Source: Calamus simplicifolius
Taxonomy: Eukaryota > Streptophyta > Magnoliopsida > Arecales > Arecaceae
Length of the DNA: 64,000 nucleotides
Direction of reading: 5' to 3'
NCBI GenBank assembly: GCA_900491605.1
Contig: UESW01005032.1
Span: 307,498 to 371,497, forward strand
Shown here one piece after another: positions 55,592-64,000 of this stretch; within the stretch, counting starts at the first letter, position 1, and every line of letters begins with the position of its first letter. The translations under genes and the position numbers were made by a program. The notes beneath the pieces were generated by a model. The model did no database searches, was not told the DNA's origin, and saw nothing but the letters and a program-made list of their open reading frames with translations.

Positions 55592-56260
55592 TTCGTCGAG
55601 GCTATCAAAGGAGGAGGATGGATCGATCTCTCAAACCGCAAAAAGAAAGGGAAGCTGTGAGGTAAGATGATCCCTGATCATAACTAATATATACGGCTTC
55701 TCAACTGTGAGCATTAGAGCTGGATTATAATGTTGTATCACAATATAAGATCTCTTGATGCTCAGAAAGAAAGGGGAAGCTATGAGACATCATAGATAGG
55801 CCCTTCAAAGCCTGTATACATGTCGAGGAACACTATGGTATTTTTTTTTAATTTAAAATGACCTTGAGTATCAACGCTGGTAGGTGCCGATCGCAATCAA
55901 TAACCGCTCCCTTTCTATCTAACATGTCATCAGCGCCACCGATTGAAAAAAGTAGCATAACGTCTACTATCAGGCAGAACGTTATATTCTATATATTTAA
56001 ATGGGCTCGGATATTAATCCCAATAGCTATTTTTCTTCACCCGCACAATGCATGCCAAAGATTATCAAAAGAAAAATAAAAAAAGAAATTGCCAGTCATA
56101 ATTGTCGGCTGGTTAAAAATTCGTGAATTGAAAACCACGAAAGCGACAAGGTGGTCGTCCATGGGTGCCTTTGAATACTAACATGGCGATATACGTACAT
56201 TGGTTTGGGAGTCTTAAAATATTACTTGCGGTGATAAATTTTAAGCGGATCATTTTATTC
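55592..56260 (-). promoter_or_regulatory. NLR 5' flank, homologous to the orphan flank at 9650-10290
   Basis: Immediately upstream of the NLR ATG. The blocks GGCTTTGAAGGGCCTAT, CCATTTAAATA (possible core promoter) and the GTCGGCTGGTTAAAAATTCG region are shared, inverted, with 9650-10290. Conservation of this stretch, but not of the gene, at the distant copy is notable. Confidence 0.65.
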
Positions 56261-57799
56261 GTTGCTCTTGATCTGGATGGTCTATCATTTTTGAAAATTT
56301 AATGAGTCTTTTAAGTATTCTTAAATTATGATAATAAAGCTTCCTCTCATTTACCTAGAAATTCGGAAGTGACCAAGTCGTCGCTGTTGCATTCTCCTCT
56401 CTCCATGAGCGAAGAATTTTTTTTTTTTTTTTTTGCCAACGCTGTCATCATTCCACCAACCACTAATACTAAATAAATCAAGTCACCATCATGGCCTCAA
56501 ATATGTTGGATCAGCATCTCAGCTACTATTCCACCAACCACTGATATCTAATAAATCACTATTCCATATTGCGATCAACCATTAATACTAAATAAATCTA
56601 GTCTTTGAGGATCAGATGATCAAATTTCATTTATGACGATAAAACTTCTTATCATTGACATAGAAGTTATGAAATGATCAAGTCGTTGGCTGTTGCATCC
56701 TCTTCTTTCCACATGGAAAGATTTTTTTTTTTTTAATCAGCCTCGTCACTATTCCACCAACCGCTACTACTAAATAAATCCAACCACTATCCTACATCAA
56801 ATATGTTGAATCAGTCGCCATTCCACCAACCACTAATATTAAATAAATCTAATCACTATCTTGACCTAAATTATGTTAGGTCAGATTGATTGCGCTTCAA
56901 ACCTCATCAAGTTTAATCTCATAGCATCATCTTGAATTAATACCTAACCTATTAACCGGTCAAATTAAATAAAAATATAAACACTCATTTGCCATTCAAG
57001 TTAGATTGAAATCAATTGCATGACTTCAATTTAATAATATATATATAATTCATATTGAAATTAGAAAGAAAAAAATCTATAATTGAATATTAGAAATTCA
57101 GCTATGTTCTTGTAACCAAATGTATAATAATTGATAATTAAAAATAAAATTACTAAAACTTTTCAAATATAATTAAAGATTGTCTACTTCAATAAATATT
57201 TTTGGATAATAAAATTTTTAATGATGAATATTTTTTTGTACGATGCAGAGTCAGGCCATTATTTTTAAGAATAAATGAATAATAAACTTAGAGACATTGA
57301 AACAATTTTTTGCCAACCCTGCCACCATTTCACAAATAACTGATACTAAACAAATGTAGTCACTATCATGACCTCAATTATGTTGGATCAGATTGGACGT
57401 GCTTGATCAAGACCTTATCAAGTTTCATCCATAACATCATTTTGGATCAATACCACAGAATAAATTAGATGGAGTGGGGTCAATTGAAAGATAAAAAATC
57501 TCATTTGCCATTCAAGTTTGGTTGGAATCAATTGCATGACTTAAATCTAATAAAAAATATCTAGGTCCACATTGGAATTAGAAAGAAAAAAATTAGATCT
57601 ATAATTGAAAATTAGAAATCCAACAATCTTTCTATAATGAAACATATACTAGTTGATAATTAAAAAAAAATTACTCAAACATTTCAAATATAATTAAAGG
57701 ATTGCCTACTTCAATAAATATTTTTGGATAATATATTTTTTATACTGTACAGAGTCTGGCCATAATTTTAAAGAATAGACTAATGATAAACTTAGAAAC
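56261..57799 (-). repeat. Degenerate repeat array upstream of the NLR, right member of the inverted pair
   Basis: Several diverged units contain CCACCAACCACTAATACTAA, TCACTATC.TGACCTCAA, TGTTGGATCAGATTG, AAATCAATTGCATGACTT and AATAAATATTTTTGGATAAT. Read on minus it matches 8295-9650. It is cut at 57799 by the Gypsy-R LTR. Confidence 0.75.
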
Positions 57800-58660
57800 T
57801 GTTGCCGCTGAAATCCGTCCTCCGACTCGGGCGCGGTCGATCTCCAGGAAGAGGGGGGCGGACCTGCAAAAGAAGCCCACACGCGGAGGGACGCTGGGGG
57901 TGGTCCTCCGCGGAAGACCCTCCGATGCTTAAGTCAGTGGAGAAGAAATCGACGATCAACCAGACAGTGAGGAGGTGGATCTCTCCGGGAGACCTCTCCG
58001 GGGGCAACCAATCGGAGGCTCCAAAGGGCAGGAGCGCCGACGAGCTACCGGCGAGAGCAGGAGAGTGAGAGTGGGGGTGTAAGCGCGCAAGTATGCGTAC
58101 AGAGTCGCGTACCTGAGGGAATCTGCGATTATGATATTTATAGACTGCCACCTGTATCGTGAGCGCCTTCTGGAAGGTCCGGAGGTTGTTATGATACGGA
58201 GATGGACAGAATCAGGCCATTGTGGGGCCGTTAGGATCCGTATCTTGTTTGTTTTGGTATCGACGGCTGGGAGAGCTTCCTGGTGTCTCGAGATCGGGTT
58301 GAGTAGGCCTGGGGCGGTTACGATAGGCTTTAGGCCACGTTCCGATATGATTCCTTGTCTAGGATGCCGCTCAGGTAGGTTCGGGCTCTCCACGTCAGGT
58401 TCCGCGGAGGTAGATGTTAGGTTGCGGATCGCTCGAAGGAGCCGAGCTACGGAAGCCCGGAGGAGGCCGAGCTACGGAAGCTCGGAGGAGGCCGAGCTAC
58501 GGAAGCCCGAAGGAGGCCGAGCTACGGAAGCCCGGAGGAGGCCAAGCTTCAGAAGCCCGGAGGAGGCCGAGCTACGGAAGCCTGGAGGAGGCAAAGGGAG
58601 GAGGTCAGCCTTAGCCGCCTCGCACGGATATTAATGCAATGACGATTTTACCCCCCAACA
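57800..58660 (-). repeat. 3' LTR of Gypsy-R (861 bp)
   Basis: On plus it reads TGTTGCCGCTGAAATCC...CCCCCCAACA. On minus it has a TATA box CTATAAATATC (about 58142-58132). It shares TAAAATCGTCATTGCATTAA and the terminal CGGATTTC.GCGG.AACA with the Gypsy-L LTR. Confidence 0.85.
58433..58600. repeat. 24-bp tandem repeat inside the Gypsy-R LTR (about 7 copies)
   Basis: The unit is GCCGAGCTACGGAAGCCCGG plus AGGA, with small changes in some copies. The period is a multiple of three, so open frames run through it on plus, but they are only repeat peptides. Confidence 0.88.
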
Positions 58661-58957
58661 CATGCCCTTCACTCCCTAGTTCGAAGCGTAGGTTCGGGCA
58701 TAGGGAGTACGAGTTCGAATGGCGCGTCTTGGATGGGACGTCTTGGTTTAACTAGCTTGCGCAATGATGCCTTAATTAATGCGGCATGGTCGTCTTGCCT
58801 TCGGGGCTAAGGCTCCCTCACGAGCGACGGCTGGGATTGTACCATGCCGCGAATCCCGATTGATTGGGTGTTTGTCGAGGTGATTTCGGACGCCTGGGAT
58901 GGGACACCCCGCATCTTCGAGGCGGTCTCCCTGGCGGAGAAGCGAAGTGACGGCCGC

Positions 58958-58976
58958 ATGGTGTATATATATACAT
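58958..58976 (+). promoter_or_regulatory. TATA-like promoter of the antisense ORF in Gypsy-R
   Basis: GTGTATATATATACATATTG lies about 105-115 bp before the ATG at 59077, on the strand opposite to the element. It is a credible core promoter for the antisense gene. Confidence 0.55.
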
Positions 58977-59076
58977 ATTGTGCATGCGCACTTGGCATCT
59001 TCTCGTTTTGCTTCCGAGTGGGTTCTGGTCTTTCATCTTCTTCGACGCCCATTGCTTTCGTTTGGTACCTCTTTCA

Positions 59077-61943
59077 ATGGCGATGAGCCCGGACGATGTG
59101 GCCTCCGAGATCGTTGCTGAGGACTTGGGAAGGATTCATCAACGGTATGGCTTGCCCTTGGACATCGTCCTACGGGCGCCGGAACCCGAAGACAGGGTTA
59201 CTCGAGATTTAGAGTCCGGGGTCTTCATCTACGAAGACAGTTTGAAGGCGGGTCTTCGTTTTCCTCTCCATCCCCTGGTGAAGGAGATCATGACCCACTA
59301 CAACATCAGCCCGTCAATGGTGGCTCCGAATAGTTGGCGGAATGTCATCGGTTCATCTCGATGTGTCACCAGATTCGGATCGTTGCCACCCTTCCCCTTT
59401 TCGCGCCTGCTACCACCTGATTCCCAGGAGGAGATCGGAGTGGCGTACATCGGGCCCCGGAAATCCTTCAACGTAATCGCGGATAAGCCCTCTTCCATCA
59501 AGGGGTGGAAGAGTCGGTTTGTCATCGTGGAGGGGAACGTCGGCTCCGACTTCCCTCGAAGATGGGGGGATGTTGTAAGGGATGCGGAGACGCATCCGGC
59601 CTTGTCGGCACAGGAAGAGGAGGACTTGGACGTCCTCTGCAACGGGCAGGTATTTTCGGCTAATGACTTGCTATCGGAGGGGGCCCTCTTCGCAGCCGGG
59701 CTCAGCCCCTTGGACCCGCAAGGTGAGTCTCTTCGTGCCGTGTATCTTTTTTGATTAGTGTGCTTGTTTCTGAGTATGTGTGCTTTGATGTGGCAGCCGC
59801 AAGGTCGGCATTGTCGAGCCTCTCCAAGAGAAAGAGAGGGAAGCGCCCAAGGGAAGGCAGCGGCGCGGACAGCGGCTGGCCCGTAAAAAGGGCTCATGCT
59901 TCCGCGAGGAGTCCGCTGGATGCCGGGGCAGTTATGGCAGAAGCATCGGGGGCGAAGGAGAGCCCGGGGAGGGCGGTTATGGCCTCCGACCCTCTCATGT
60001 TGGAGATATCGGATAGCTCAGATGAGGCTCCGATGGCTCATCCGACCGCGTCCCCCTGAAAGAGGAAACGACGGCGGATTTAGAAGAGGGGACTGTTGCT
60101 GAGGAGGTTGCCGTCCCCACGGATCGCCGCCGGCTCCAGCAGGAGAGGAAGAAGTGGCGGCCGCAGTCGGGGAGGTTCAGGGGGAACTTTCTCTCGGCCT
60201 CTCCGCGGGGGAACATGGTAGCAGTGAGGCAGGTCAGACTGAAGCTTCGGGGGAGCCTGCGGAGGAGACACAAGTGGTGGAACAGGCCGGGATTTCGGAG
60301 GGCCCAGCGGTGGAGACACAAATGGTGGTGACCGAGGGAGGGGCGTCGAAGGAGGAGACGCAGCAAGGTGGGAGCTCCGCATTGGGAGTTTCTCGAGAAA
60401 GGTTTTGGGGAGGCTGGCGCTTGGGCTGGCCGAAATATTTGAAGGAACCCAAGCCAGGGCCTGACGGAGGAGGCTGGGAGATTGAAGGCCTCTCAGGCGG
60501 AGGCCACCCGGGCTGGTCCTTCAGGCGGGGTTGGCTCATTCGGCAGCTCGGACGCTAGTATCGAGGAGGCGTTCTCTGCCATGATAAGGTCGGCCCTGTA
60601 TCCGGGCGCGGATCCCTCGGCGGACAAGTTCGCCGACCTGGGGTTGGTCAATGCTGCATTCGGGCAGCAAGGCATGGAAGAAAGTATCCACCTTCTTTCT
60701 GACATTGATAACACAACCTTGATGAGGATGACCCGGGCTTATGCCTTGCGGGTGAGTTACTCCTCTTGTATGATAGATGTTTCTCGATCGACCCCACCGC
60801 GGGCTCTTATTCAATTTTTGCCTTTGCAGAGTGTTTTGCTTTCCCGGGCGATTTGCTGGCGCTTGAGTTTGGCGACGGGGGCCAGTGTCCAGGATCGGAG
60901 GAAGAATGTCGAGCTCCAGTCATGGCTGAAGGTGTCTGAGCAGTTCGAAGAGCTTATGGACACGATGGATAGGAACTTGAAGGGGGCAAGGGCGGCACAC
61001 CAGGTCGCTCTGGCTGAGGTGTCCAAGCATAAGCGCAGGGTGGAGGAGTTAGAGGAACTCCTGGCGAAGAACGACAATGCGTGCTTGGAGTTGGCCAGAA
61101 TTGAGTCAAATACTCCGCGGAGGTGGCGGCGATGCGGCGGGAACACGGCGAAAGTATGAGCCGGCTGGGGAGAGAGGCCGACGAGGAAAGAAGGCGTTTG
61201 GCGAGAATGCTCGGTGAAGTGGAGGAGCGATTGAAGCGCCGCGATAGTGAGATTGCCCATTTGAAAGAGGGCGCTAAGTGGGACCAGGGGACGATAGCTC
61301 GGGTGAGCGACGAATTATCCCAAGCCCGGAGGGATATCGAGGCCAGACAGCTGAAGATCAGCGCTCTGCAGGAGAGGGTCGAGCTGGTCGGGCTGACAGG
61401 TCAAGAGCCAGGAGCGAGGCAGAAGAGATGGCCAAAAGGTTGGCCGAGCGAGAGGGGAGGTACGCTCTTATTTTTCCTTTTTGTTTTTACCACTGGGTTC
61501 TCGCAGTGCCAATTTGATTTTGGATTTTTTGGATGGCGAAGATGGAGTCGGAGGTTCGGGCTCTTCAAGGTGAGCTCGTGTCCGCTCGCAGTAGGAGTTC
61601 GGAGCTCGAAATGTGGGTTAGCGAGCTCGAGGGGCAAAATCGTCCTGAAGGCCCAGGTGATCGAGGCTGAGAAGCGACAGCGAAGACCAAGACGCAGCAC
61701 GCCATACTCAGAGGGAGGCAAGACGCTATCAGCGTTGACGCCTTCCTTCATGGGAAAGAGGAGTGCAAACAGCAAATTCTTAACGAGCACCCGGAATGGG
61801 ACCTTTCCTTCCTGAGTGCTGAAGATTCCGAAGATGGCGAGTCCGCAGAAGAAGATGAAGACGAATACGCTGATGCTTCTGATGCCGAATTTGGCACTGC
61901 CCCTGGCCCCGGTGAAGCTGCAGTTTCTGAGGGGCGGTCGTAG
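59077..61943 (+). CDS. Antisense ORF of Gypsy-R: gypsy-type transposon-domain protein with coiled coil
   Basis: The ATG at 59077 opens MAMSPDDVASEIVAEDLGRI, then FPLHPLVKEIMTHYNISPSM and VAPNSWRNVIG, the pattern of the plant putative gypsy-type transposon domain (Transposase_28-like). A likely intron (59723-59796, GTGAGT...TGGCAG) joins in frame to a Lys/Arg-rich stretch with MLEISDSSDEAPMAHP. A second probable intron lies at about 60750-60829. The middle is Gly/Glu-rich with a stop near 60057 and shifts. Then comes a long coiled coil (RRVEELEELLAKNDNACLEL, then EERRRLARMLGEVEERLKRR) and the end PEWDLSFLSAEDSEDG with an acidic tail, stop 61943. It lies between the tandem arrays and the 3' LTR, antisense to pol, as reported for some Tat elements. 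Its role is unknown. Confidence 0.72.
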
Positions 61944-62235
61944 GTTGCCGCCGAGGGGGCAAGAGTATTGGAGAAGGGTGGGTCTAGTCATACTTCCGCA
62001 GATGTAACTGAGGGCCCTCCTAAAGCTGATACAGCTCCTGGTTCTTAAGAACTGTTCGTGTATCTTCGTTCTTTAGATATTCGCCCAACATTTCATAGTG
62101 AAAGAATTTCCTGTTTCGATTTGAGTGTCTTCTTGCGTGATTTTGCTATCGTTTAGCTTCGGTTGTGAACGACTTATGGTCCCCCTGAGGCTCTTAGGTC
62201 ATTCTTGTCTCAAAACTGAAGGAAACGTACCGGCT
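61944..62235 (+). other. 3' untranslated region of the antisense ORF
   Basis: It includes TTCATAGTGAAAGAATTTC, similar to the tail of the Gypsy-L antisense ORF. No coding feature. Confidence 0.5.
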
Positions 62236-62446
62236 AAGGCCGATGGACGAACCAGGTCGCTTGGGCCGATGGATCAAAATAGGTCGGCCGGGGCCAACAG
62301 GCGAAATGGGTCGGCTGGGGCCGACAGACAAAATAGGTCGGCTGGGGCCGACGGATAAAATAGGTCGACTGGGGCCGACAGACGAAATAGGTCGGCTGGG
62401 GCCGACAGATGAAAATGGGTCGGCTGGGGCCGACAGGCAAAAATAG
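62236..62446. repeat. Array of about 8 units of 27 bp built on GGTCGGCTGGGGCCGACAG
   Basis: Each unit is AAATAGGTCGGCTGGGGCCG plus ACAGAC(A). GTCGGCnnnnGCCGAC forms a perfect short hairpin in every unit. It resembles in design, but not sequence, the CTCGGCnnnGCCGAG hairpins of the Gypsy-L array. Confidence 0.9.
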
Positions 62447-62875
62447 GTTTTCGCGCTTCCTGCCATCCTGCCAGCGCCCTGCTGTCCCGCAGGCAATTCA
62501 GTTTTTACTTTACTAGAAGCGGTGATACGGCACAGTGGGGGGCATAAAGCTGCATCAGAGCTTTTCGGAAGGTGCTCTTTTCCCATGCAGGCTACCTCGT
62601 CGCGACGCGCACGCAACCATCCACTATTGGACAGTACTTTTTCAAAGGACGATTTTCTGAGCCCGCCGGTTTTCGAAGCGTCAGCGAACGATTTTCTGCA
62701 TTTACTGGCCATGATTCGGGATCAGGAAGGGATCTCCGTACACGTCATAACTAAGGCGGTGGACTTGGCGCGCAGTGGGGTACTGCGTTCGCTGTGAGGG
62801 GCCATGTGGAGGCGTGGGATAGGTGTTTGAATCTCGGGACTCTCAGCTCTGATAGCTCATCCCAAGTCTTTCCTG
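62447..62875. other. Spacer before the short antisense unit of Gypsy-R
   Basis: No recognised gene. The open frame at 62522-62797 has no motif and is not matched in Gypsy-L. Confidence 0.4.
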
Positions 62876-63605
62876 CCTATAAAAAAGGGGGAGAAAGGGG
62901 TCATGTTTGGCTATCTCCAAAGTTTCTTTCTCGTTAGAGCTTTCATCATGCTCATTTCTCTGTTGTTGCAAGTGAGAGGATCAGGCCTAGGGCTCCTTGC
63001 CGCCGGATAGCTGGGACGACCGGGAGCAGCTGAAGAATGGCTTGCCCTTAGGGGATGAGTCCCGGAGATCACATGGAGAGCACACATGGGGGCGCAGAGA
63101 TCATACGGAGAGCGCACATATGCGCTTTCTGTGTGACCTTTGCGGCCGGTTACGGGGGGCTTATGGCAGGAGGCGTATCGACACCCCCGTAGCACGCACA
63201 GACTCTCCCTTTTTCGCTGGCTTGGGTTCCCGTCCCTTCTCTGAGGGGAATCCTTTCCACGGGAGGAAAAATATGGGAGCAACCGGGGTCGGATGGTCCC
63301 CGGTTCCCTTGGCTGGGCGACGACTCGCGATCCAGCACCCCCTCCTAGGGGAGCAGGCTGGATCGTCCGGATCCTCAGAATCAGCATCCGCGGGCCATGC
63401 CTCCTTTTGGATCTTTTAATTCATCCGCCCAGGCGGACTGATTCCGTGGTTTGCCCGATTTGTCGATCCGGCCGTCGGAACATCGCAGTCGCCTAGGTCT
63501 GCTTTGGAGCAGTTGCTCGGGTTTTGAATTTGTCTTTATTTTATGCATTTCAATGTTCTTGTAACGCCCGTGAGGCATTTGTAACTGATCTTGATCGGCA
63601 ATAAA
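62876..63605 (+). other. Short antisense transcription unit of Gypsy-R (TATA box to AATAAA)
   Basis: CCTATAAAAAAGGG at 62876 is followed by GGCTATCTCCAAAG, AGAGCTTTCATCATG and blocks shared with the Gypsy-L unit (GATCATACGGAGAGCGCAC, CGCTTTCTGTGTGACC). It ends with GTGAGGCATTTGTAACTG and AATAAAG (63600-63606). A frame of 140 codons (62997-63419) exists but is not conserved in the other element, so coding is doubtful. Confidence 0.55.
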
Positions 63606-63606
63606 G

Positions 63607-64000
63607 AGAGTTATGTTCTGTTTTTTGACCTCTATCTTTTCTTGTGCCGAGCTTGTAGTCATTGTTGTTTGTGGGGTACAAAAGCGTTCCGTTCGTCCTT
63701 AGACGAGGATCCACGCCACTCGAACTAATCGAGGTCCATATTTGGCAATTCGTAGATCATTCGGGGAAACACGCCCCTTACTCTGGTCGGAAACTTGGTG
63801 TTTCGCGCTTCGCTTTTCCTAGAGCCCGATTTATCGTAGGTCGGTCTTGGCCGAAGCTCAGGGAATTCGCACCCCTTCTCGTCATGGTTCAAGGAACCAG
63901 TCACTCGGGATAGTCGAGTTTCGGGGAACATTTTACTTGGCCCTGCAAGATTCGATGAATTTTGTAGCTCGGCCCTGCGAGGTTCGAAGGATTCTCGGCC
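63607..64000. repeat. Start of a tandem array at the window edge
   Basis: GGCCCTGC(A/G)AG(A/G)TTCGA(T/A)G recurs with CTCGG/CTTGG near 63930-64000, after more GGTTC/GAGTTCGG motifs. By position it equals the 62-bp array of Gypsy-L. It is cut by the end of the window. Confidence 0.5.

Larger units (their letters stand above)
57800..64000 (-). mobile_element. Ty3/gypsy element of Tat/Retand type (Gypsy-R), 3' half, minus orientation
   Basis: It enters the window at its 3' LTR (57800-58660). A minus-strand polypurine tract (AGGGAGTGAAGGGCATG at 58661-58677) adjoins the LTR, which fixes the orientation. Then come a long antisense ORF on plus, a hairpin repeat array, a short antisense unit on plus, and the start of another tandem array at the window edge. 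The order mirrors the 3' half of Gypsy-L, and the LTRs share terminal blocks. Pol, gag and the 5' LTR must lie beyond 64000. Confidence 0.85.

Noticed and set aside
58131..58634. Open frame of 167 codons ending in RATEARRRPS-type repeats
   Set aside because: It runs through the LTR and its 24-bp repeat; no conserved domain.
62522..62797. Open frame of 91 codons between the hairpin array and the short antisense unit
   Set aside because: No motif, and nothing comparable at the equivalent place in Gypsy-L.

Overview
This window is nuclear DNA of a flowering plant. It contains a plant phytoene synthase gene with GT-AG introns, a coiled-coil NLR disease-resistance gene, and nested plant-type LTR retrotransposons and CACTA transposons. 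A monocot with a large, repeat-rich genome (for example a palm) is my guess, but nothing here proves it. I see no rRNA, tRNA, CRISPR or bacterial-type operon. Most of the window is transposable elements, many inserted into one another.

Layout. 0-8.3 kb: the last three exons of phytoene synthase (PSY) on the minus strand. A 6.6 kb Ty1/copia element (Copia-1, 1025-7622) splits the 193-nt exon and has a perfect GATAA target duplication. 8.3-10.3 kb: a degenerate repeat array plus an orphan NLR 5' flank, inverted relative to the same unit at 55.6-57.8 kb. 10.8-31.56 kb: a Ty3/gypsy element of Tat/Retand type (Gypsy-L). It carries gag-pol, a 19-copy array of about 62 bp, and antisense genes. A 10.6 kb Sirevirus-type copia element (13902-24475, target duplication CCAGG) sits inside its pol. 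31.56-32.6 kb: a CACTA end, a MITE remnant and an NLR 3'-end fragment. 32.6-46.5 kb: a minus-strand copia (Copia-A) split by an 11.5 kb CACTA transposon (34701-46203, target duplication TTG). 46.5-50.5 kb: a second CACTA fragment, then a duplicate of the MITE, NLR-3'-end and copia unit (Copia-B). 50.5-52.1 kb: unassigned sequence with a foldback. 52.1-57.8 kb: a CC-NLR pseudogene on the minus strand and its repeat-rich 5' flank. 57.8-64 kb: a second Tat-like gypsy element (Gypsy-R) in minus orientation, entered through its 3' LTR; its pol lies beyond the window.

How it fits together. There are two host loci. PSY would make phytoene, the first committed carotenoid, but this copy is cut in an exon and its 5' exons are not seen here. 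The NLR locus appears to have been duplicated several times. What remains is one nearly full but frame-shifted gene, two 3'-end fragments that share one copia insertion site, and one promoter-only copy facing the other way beside PSY. The two gypsy elements are related and collinear in their 3' halves: tandem array, short antisense transcription unit, long antisense ORF, LTR. That comparison makes their unusual antisense genes credible.

Limits. Target duplications, LTR ends, exon borders and motifs were read by eye. Family names rest on recognised motifs, not searches. Many coding regions carry single-base frameshifts; I cannot tell decay from assembly indels.
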